Below are positions 58,296 through 64,000 of a stretch of 64,000 nucleotides of DNA, in pieces. This DNA comes from Gymnogyps californianus. Lineage: Eukaryota > Chordata > Aves > Accipitriformes > Cathartidae. The DNA is taken from assembly GCF_018139145.2 (NCBI RefSeq), contig NC_059478.1:5580001-5644000 (forward strand), read 5' to 3'. Positions within the stretch are counted from its first letter, which is position 1, and each line of letters begins with the position of its first letter. Under the pieces are notes generated by a model. The model saw only the letters and a program-made list of their open reading frames with translations. It made no database searches and was not told the DNA's origin. The position numbers were made by a program, and so were the translations under genes.

Positions 58296-61200
58296 GAATA
58301 AAATCAAAGAGCATCACAATCTTGAAATGCAGATCGGAGACTGACAGATAGGTCTGGCTGAAGGAGCCTTTTCACGAGGGATGGGGTAGGCAGGGGTTTC
58401 GGGAACAGAGCAGCCCCTTTCCCTTCCTATCTCTCTGTGCGCTCCTTTTCCCCGTCATCTCTCCTGCCCCACATCTATCTCCTCTGCGTGAAGCGCGTAT
58501 CAAAGCCAGGGTTTCAGCAACAGTGGCAAGTTTCAGCAGCGTCCAAAAAAGTGAGGCTTGTTCAGCTGGGCAAGTCCGTCCAGCCCCTTGGCTGCTCGCT
58601 CCCTCTCGCCCTCCAAGAGCAGCAGCGCTGTCTTCCACTTGGAGAAGCTGCGCCTTCTGTTTTCCAGTGGAATATCTGATGAGATTTCAGTTTCCACACT
58701 ATAATCCTTTTTAATTTGAGTGCAATTTTTAGCAGCCTGTTTTCACTTAAGAGTACGAGTAAACTCTGAGGGTTTTTTTTTTCCTTTTGTTAAACTCCCC
58801 GCGTCAAGTGACCTGGTGTCACATCGTTGGCCAGGGGAATGCTTTTGGCTGCAAGCACGTGGGGTTTGGTAGGAGTTCCTACTTTTATCCAGGAAAGAAT
58901 CCAACAAAGCGAGGCTCATTTCTCACTATGCCTTCTCTATGCCCCTCTCTTCCAAAAATCTGGAAGCCAGGCTGGGCGGCAGTGCTGCAGCAGGCCAGTC
59001 TCGCAATGCGTCTGTGATGGGAACATTATGGAAAAAGAAGCTTCATCACAAGGAAAAGCAGCTGGCAAAGGTGGAATAATGAGTTTGTGTTTTATTTTGC
59101 TTTCTTGCGGTGTGCAGTGAAGATCCATGTGAATTTTGGAGAGAGGAAAATAAGGAAATGATAGGGGCTTTTTTTTTGTGTGTGTAAGATCCCAGGCTTT
59201 CTTGCCTTTTTAATCCTAGAAACCTAGACACTTGGCTATCTGAAGGAACTTTGTAAAACTTTCCAGCTAATGTTACCCCGGGTTAGTGGCGTTATTAGCA
59301 TTAGCAGCAGTGGGGAGTCTGCTTAGTTGAGACCATCAGTTTCTGGCATGTAACTACCATCGTGTCAAATAGTTTTAACTGATTGTAGAAAAAACTACCG
59401 GGAGCTGCTAGGGCCTTGTTTATTAAGGTCATCTGCTGGTGCTGATCTACCAAGTGAGTTTTTGCAGTAGGCATTTTCTTCTGCTCAAATTTACTGCGGT
59501 AAATGAAAGATTTGGGTGATTTAATAACCTAGTCTTTAATTCAGGGACTGGAAACATGCCCCTTCACTACTTCGGTCTGCAAAGCAAAAGACTTCTTGCA
59601 AGGACAGTGGAGGAAAGAAGTCTTGATAGTCCTGCTGGTATGGGTTTAGATGGGGAGATGGGAAAGAGGAACACAAGCTCATGTACCTTCAACATGCTAC
59701 GTTTCTACCATCAGCTTGCTTATGGTCTCTGCTCCTGTCCCAGGCCAAGCTAAAACTATCTATCTGAAATCTCTCCTATATGAGCTTTGCTTACATGACT
59801 CTCTTGGCCAATAATCAAGCCATTTCCCAAAAGCCTGTCTTCCAGGAACGGCTTAGTATTGGCTTTCAGGCAGGTGTACAGATATGTAGCAGCAGACGCT
59901 GTTTTCTGATTTACACCATTTTCATAGCACACCTGCAAAATGGTATTTGGTTGGATTTTGAACATCTCTTAATGCTAGGAGATTAAGCACAGTTGGAGTC
60001 GGTTCTTTGAATCTTGTCCATGTTATTTGCATCTGGTAGTTTCAGCTGATGTAGTGCTGCTTATAAAACTGCTGAGGATCTGTGTAGGAATACTTCTTTC
60101 CCTCATCATTAAAGGTAGCCCTAGCCTGTAATATTCTGATAGATCTTCAAAATTTATTGATGTTTCTCACGTTAGCTAGTCACATTTTCAGGTGGCCTAT
60201 ATGTTGTTACTTCACCTTTTTTGAACAGCGAACAAAGCCAAGTGCACTCCTTAAAAGAATTATGTGATCCCAGGGCAGGCAAGAGGACAGGAGGCAGTGA
60301 CCCCGGGCAGCCCGTCCTTCTATCTTGTATTGAAGTAAAGAATAATCATTATCCAAATTTCCTGCATTCTTTTTTTTTTTTTTTTAAAAGACTCTGAACT
60401 GGTTTCATTAGTGTACCAAAGACTGCAGTTGAATGCATTTCTAGGCAAAAATTTCAGTTGCCTTTGATACTGGACTCTGTCTTCCCTTTCTAGAGAATTA
60501 TAAAACTTTTCTAGTTCTCCGAATTAGGAGAAGTGTGTGAGTGACAAAGTATTTTGTCTTATGTCAGAATTTTTTCTCTAAGTACTGTTTGCTCTCTGTA
60601 TTTCTGGCCATTAGATTAAACAAGATGCGTCCATTATGCTTCTATTTTTTTCATTAATTTTGAAGGTAAAGTATATATGCGAACAGCTGGTTTTACTGGC
60701 CTGAAGTTCTAAGCTGCCAAGGAACTTTCCTACTGCTTTTTAACTCTTGCAAGATTAGTTATTTCAAGAGTTCTTATTTGGTTGGGCTTGTGTGCTTGGG
60801 TTTTTTCAGATAGGAAAAAAAAAAAAGGAAAAGGGAAAAAAAAAAAAAACCTGGGCCTGGAGTATCCCTTTTAGCTCAAGCAGCAAAACCAAATGGGAAT
60901 GTCTGGGTTATTTCCGAACTCCACTAATGTGGACCTCCTTCGTGAAAGAAACAGAATGATGTCATGTTCAGCAGTGCAGGAGAGGATCGGAGCATGCTCC
61001 TACCAATTCAGCATACCCCAGAGGTAATATCATGGGCTGATACCCCATAATAAGGCAATGAACTACCTGATGCTTACTTTTTTTTGTATATAAATGTGTG
61101 CATGCCTATATGTGTGTGTGTATATGTATGTATTTGAAGAACTACTTTTACAGGCTCTTAGAAGAAAAGAATTTTTAAAGGGAGTTTTGGTTTCTTGTGA

Positions 61201-62129
61201 ATTTCTTTTTTTAATCTTTAACGAGTTCCCTTAGTGTTTTGCTGCAGAAGGTGAGGCTTTGGTCACAGGCTCGTTTGGAAGCTTTGTGCTTTGCTTTACT
61301 TTGTATTTCTAGTGTTTCAATGGATCAAAAAAAGCAAAAGCAGTAACATTTGACCTTCCAAAGCTGGTAATGTTTTTTTTTTCCTTCCCCTTTATTCTTG
61401 TCTTTTCATGGTGAAGAAATAGTCTAAAACATTCAGCATTTGTTTCCAGGTGATCTGTTCTTTTTCACCCTTCTCCTTCTCTCCCTTGAGATGGAGGCCC
61501 CTGCCATCCTTTGAGATGTCAGGAATTTTAGGAGAAGATTTATGCAGCAGCATAAAAAGGCATTGGACCATATAGCGAGGGTCAGACATATGGTAGCAAT
61601 GATTGTACACCCCAGTAAAGCAGCTTCCCTGTGTATATTTGAACACATTATGAGAAATCTTTCCTGGGTAGCAAAGTGCTTAAAGATACACTGTGTATTC
61701 TGATCTTATCAGGTACGCACCGTGCAAAACCTGTATGGGAACAAACAAATAACTCTCTTTCTTGCCCAAAATAAGTTAAATACATTTCTGTGTGGAAATG
61801 AGATTAAAGTCCTCGTTTTCATTCTATCTTGCCTCTAGCTGTTGAGAATAGCAGCCCCTCAGGTCTCTGGTAATGTAGTCTTCACCTCAAATACGGATTC
61901 TAAAATATTTAAGCGTCTCTCTCGTGAGGCTTCTTGTTTCCTATTTGTTTTTTGTTGCTAAGCAATGCATTTATACCCCCAAACTTAAAATTTACAACTC
62001 TCAAATTGTCCCTCAGCCTTATTCTCCAAACCTCACATCTGTAATGGGTTTTCCATCTGCCAGTTTTCCCAGGTCGCCCCATCCATCCTCAAGTCTGCAG
62101 AGGAAAAAGCCTTGTGGTTGAGTCGTCGT

Positions 62130-62131
<2 letters not shown>

Positions 62132-62166
<35 letters not shown>
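62132..62166 (+). repeat. Poly-C tract (35 C)
   Basis: Thirty-five uninterrupted C, then gtctttttttt. The complementary strand is a G run able to form G-quadruplexes and the C strand can form i-motifs. Its exact length may be unreliable, as such runs are hard to sequence. Confidence 0.9.
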
Positions 62167-62167
<1 letters not shown>

Positions 62168-62416
62168 TCTTTTTTTTAGCCTCCATCTGTAATTAATTTC
62201 TTGCAAAGCCACATCTGTCTGTTTGGGGCAGGGGAAGCGGGGAAGGGGAGGTAAAAAGTGAAGTCACTCTCTCCCTTTCCCAGTAAAATGCAGAATTTGG
62301 CAAGTGCGATTGTAGTTCCTTGGGGCATTTTAGCCTCTCCCTTCCACCCTCCAGCCCTCACCACCCCCTGCTCCAGTGCACAGTCAAACATCTTACAGAA
62401 GGGTGAAGTGCTGCTG

Positions 62417-62470
62417 TTGCTCAGCTGGTAGTTCTCCCGCCTGTGTGGAGCTTGTGGGTTTGGTCTGTGC
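62417..62470 (+). repeat. Possible tRNA-derived SINE head fragment
   Basis: TTGCTCAGCTGG (62417-62428) differs from a canonical tRNA box A by one base and runs into gtagttctcccgcctgtg, which resembles a D-arm and anticodon stem. A weak box B-like GGTTTGGTC starts 40 bases after box A. No full cloverleaf can be drawn, so this is not called a tRNA gene. Confidence 0.3.
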
Positions 62471-64000
62471 TACAGCCCACATCTGACGCCGCAGTGTGTT
62501 TCTACTACTGGGGTTGCTGCAAAAGCTGCTGGCATCCTTTGGAAAACTTCCTTCTGTCAATATTTGAATTTTCAAAAACCATACTAAATAGCTGCCATGA
62601 TGTTTCTTTTTTAAAGACTTAAGAAATAGCCACAGCGGTCCCAGTCAATATTCCTTCTCTACCATCATCTAGTGCAGCTGTTCCAAAATCTTTTTATGTT
62701 CTGCAGACCACCAGGTAGCTTCGAGCAGGAGCAGGCTTGCTGTGAGGCTGGGAGCCTGCCTGGTGCCCTGCTCTGCTGTGGTAGGGGAAAGCAGAAAGAA
62801 CCAGCTGTCTTAGTCCAGCCAGGACAAACCTATAGTGCAATGACTGCTCTGGAGTCTTGGTGAAGGTCTGCAAGATGGTCTCTTGTTCTGGAGTTTCTTT
62901 GGGGCATGTGATCTTCCTCGCTTTCCCCTTGAGAACTGCAGCTAGAGGAAATAGCCTCCTCTCCTGCCTCTGTGCTGGAAATGGTTGGCATTGATCCCAG
63001 AGCCTGGCCTTCCATCAGGTCACCTGTCCAACATAAGGTCCTTACCCCCTTGTGTGACCTGCCACCATCACGTCCCAACTCTTCCAGTTCCCTTCAAATT
63101 GAAAAGGTAGTCATAATTTTAGTAGAGGTAGTGGTCATCCTATAGAAAAGCCTTTTGAAAAGGGCTACAGCAAGGAAGGTTGGCCACTTAGTGGAGGACC
63201 CACTGACCAGCTTCTGACTAACTATAATCTTGTGAATGACCACCTGAGAGCTGCTGAGCTTGTGAAGTGAGTATCAACTTGGCGATCAGGTGCCTGTTCC
63301 CAACCTCCGAGCTTGTCTGCTTGCAGAGCTTGGGACAGATTTGTCAGAGAAGTAAGCTGGTTGCTTGTGTAGGAGGAACATGAAAACCCTGAAATCTATG
63401 GGAAATCGAACCCCTAGGTATTTTTGGAGATCTGGGGTTTCATCTCTTTGTTACTCTAACGCAGGTCAAACTCCAAGGGTCTAGATTGAACATCGCTGTT
63501 GTCAACAGTGCTGATTTGAGCGTCCAGCACCTCCTTCCCACCCGCCGCTCCTCCCATGCTTGTTCCTGGTGGCACAACTCCTGTGCAGCCAGCTGGTGAA
63601 TTAGATGGGATAATTAATCTGCGGTAAATATATACTTACTTTGTTGCCAGATTATTTTTAATCGAGGTCAATTCTGCAATTCAGTTTACTGCACGGCCTC
63701 ACAGGCTATTGCATGGGCACAACTGAAGGGCTGGCATAGGGATGGGAGGATAAATAGTGAGAAGCATGGCGGGGGCAACTTAAATTGGTGGTTCTGCTGA
63801 AAAACTCTACTGTTTGTCAAACTACTGCCTAATATCTAAGGCAGAGCGTGTCCTCTGCAGGGCTAAGCACACAATAGGCTGCCTGTTTGTTGCCTGTCCC
63901 TACACAAGCACATTCTTGAGCATTGCTTTCAGGAAAAGTTCTTTGGGATGATGTCCTTAATATCGGTAAGAAATGGCCCATTTTAGAATAATATGATAAA
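62471..64000. other. Intergenic region at window end
   Basis: No exon or gene recognised. In human the next gene in this direction is FAM20B, but none of its coding sequence or a CpG-island promoter is visible before the window ends. Confidence 0.6.

Larger units (their letters stand above)
49501..62130. other. Intergenic region without recognised genes (distal)
   Basis: Contains a 13-base G run (50934-50946), a 20-base T run (about 52158-52177), (ATTT)n (52760-52780), a 15-base C run (53817-53831), A-rich tracts (about 60819-60850) and TG/TA-rich sequence (about 61085-61130). Base composition becomes less AT-rich from about 53 kb. The largest reading frames (52040-52402 -, 57080-57439 +) are not conserved proteins I know. 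Confidence 0.7.

Noticed and set aside
62640..62730. Segment near agtgcagctgttccaaaatc resembling a hAT transposon terminal repeat
   Set aside because: Match is weak and no second terminus or target duplication was found.
1..64000. CRISPR arrays, bacterial operons or phage genes
   Set aside because: The window is plainly vertebrate: spliced exons, CR1 LINE and avian LTR. No regularly spaced repeats were seen.

Overview
This is a eukaryotic, almost certainly avian, nuclear genomic window. It holds the 3' part of one multi-exon protein-coding gene on the + strand, followed by about 24 kb in which I find no coding gene. The gene is RALGPS2 (Ral guanine nucleotide exchange factor with PH domain and SH3-binding motif 2). 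I recognise it from twelve consecutive exons, 3933 to 38315, that join in frame across GT-AG introns into a 380-residue C-terminal protein. The bird assignment rests on a CR1 LINE 3' end (about 17190-17455) and a solo retroviral LTR (17948-18561) of a type widely dispersed in bird genomes. The short introns and the frequent poly-C runs fit with this.

Layout. 1-3932 is intron; the exons encoding the start codon and most of the RasGEF (CDC25-homology) domain lie upstream of the window. 3933-5058 (two exons) encodes the end of the RasGEF domain. 7781-9640 (three exons) encodes the linker with the PPTPPSP SH3-binding motif. 20908-24688 (two small exons) encodes more linker. 26261-36017 (four exons) encodes the PH domain, and 38286-38315 gives the last nine residues and the TAA stop. 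The 3' UTR starts at 38316, and the first canonical AATAAA is at 39931. The largest intron (9641-20907) carries the CR1 fragment and the solo LTR. From about 39960 to 64000 I see no credible exon, only homopolymer runs, microsatellites, a MIR-like SINE remnant (about 49371-49500), a possible tRNA-derived fragment (about 62417-62470) and a 35-base poly-C tract (62132-62166). In human the next gene in this direction is FAM20B; I see none of its coding sequence here.

How it works together. RALGPS2 activates Ral GTPases by promoting GDP/GTP exchange through its N-terminal RasGEF domain. The proline motif recruits SH3 adaptors and the PH domain targets membranes. The window shows the last part of the RasGEF domain and all of the rest, with no frameshift or premature stop, so the gene looks intact. 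I did not find a convincing new biological system. The most interesting items are the intact sense-oriented solo LTR with a target-site duplication and a tandem repeat near its predicted start site, a TATA-box plus signal-peptide-like small ORF in a late intron, a frame-preserving 78-bp exon with a weak acceptor, and the long C tract.
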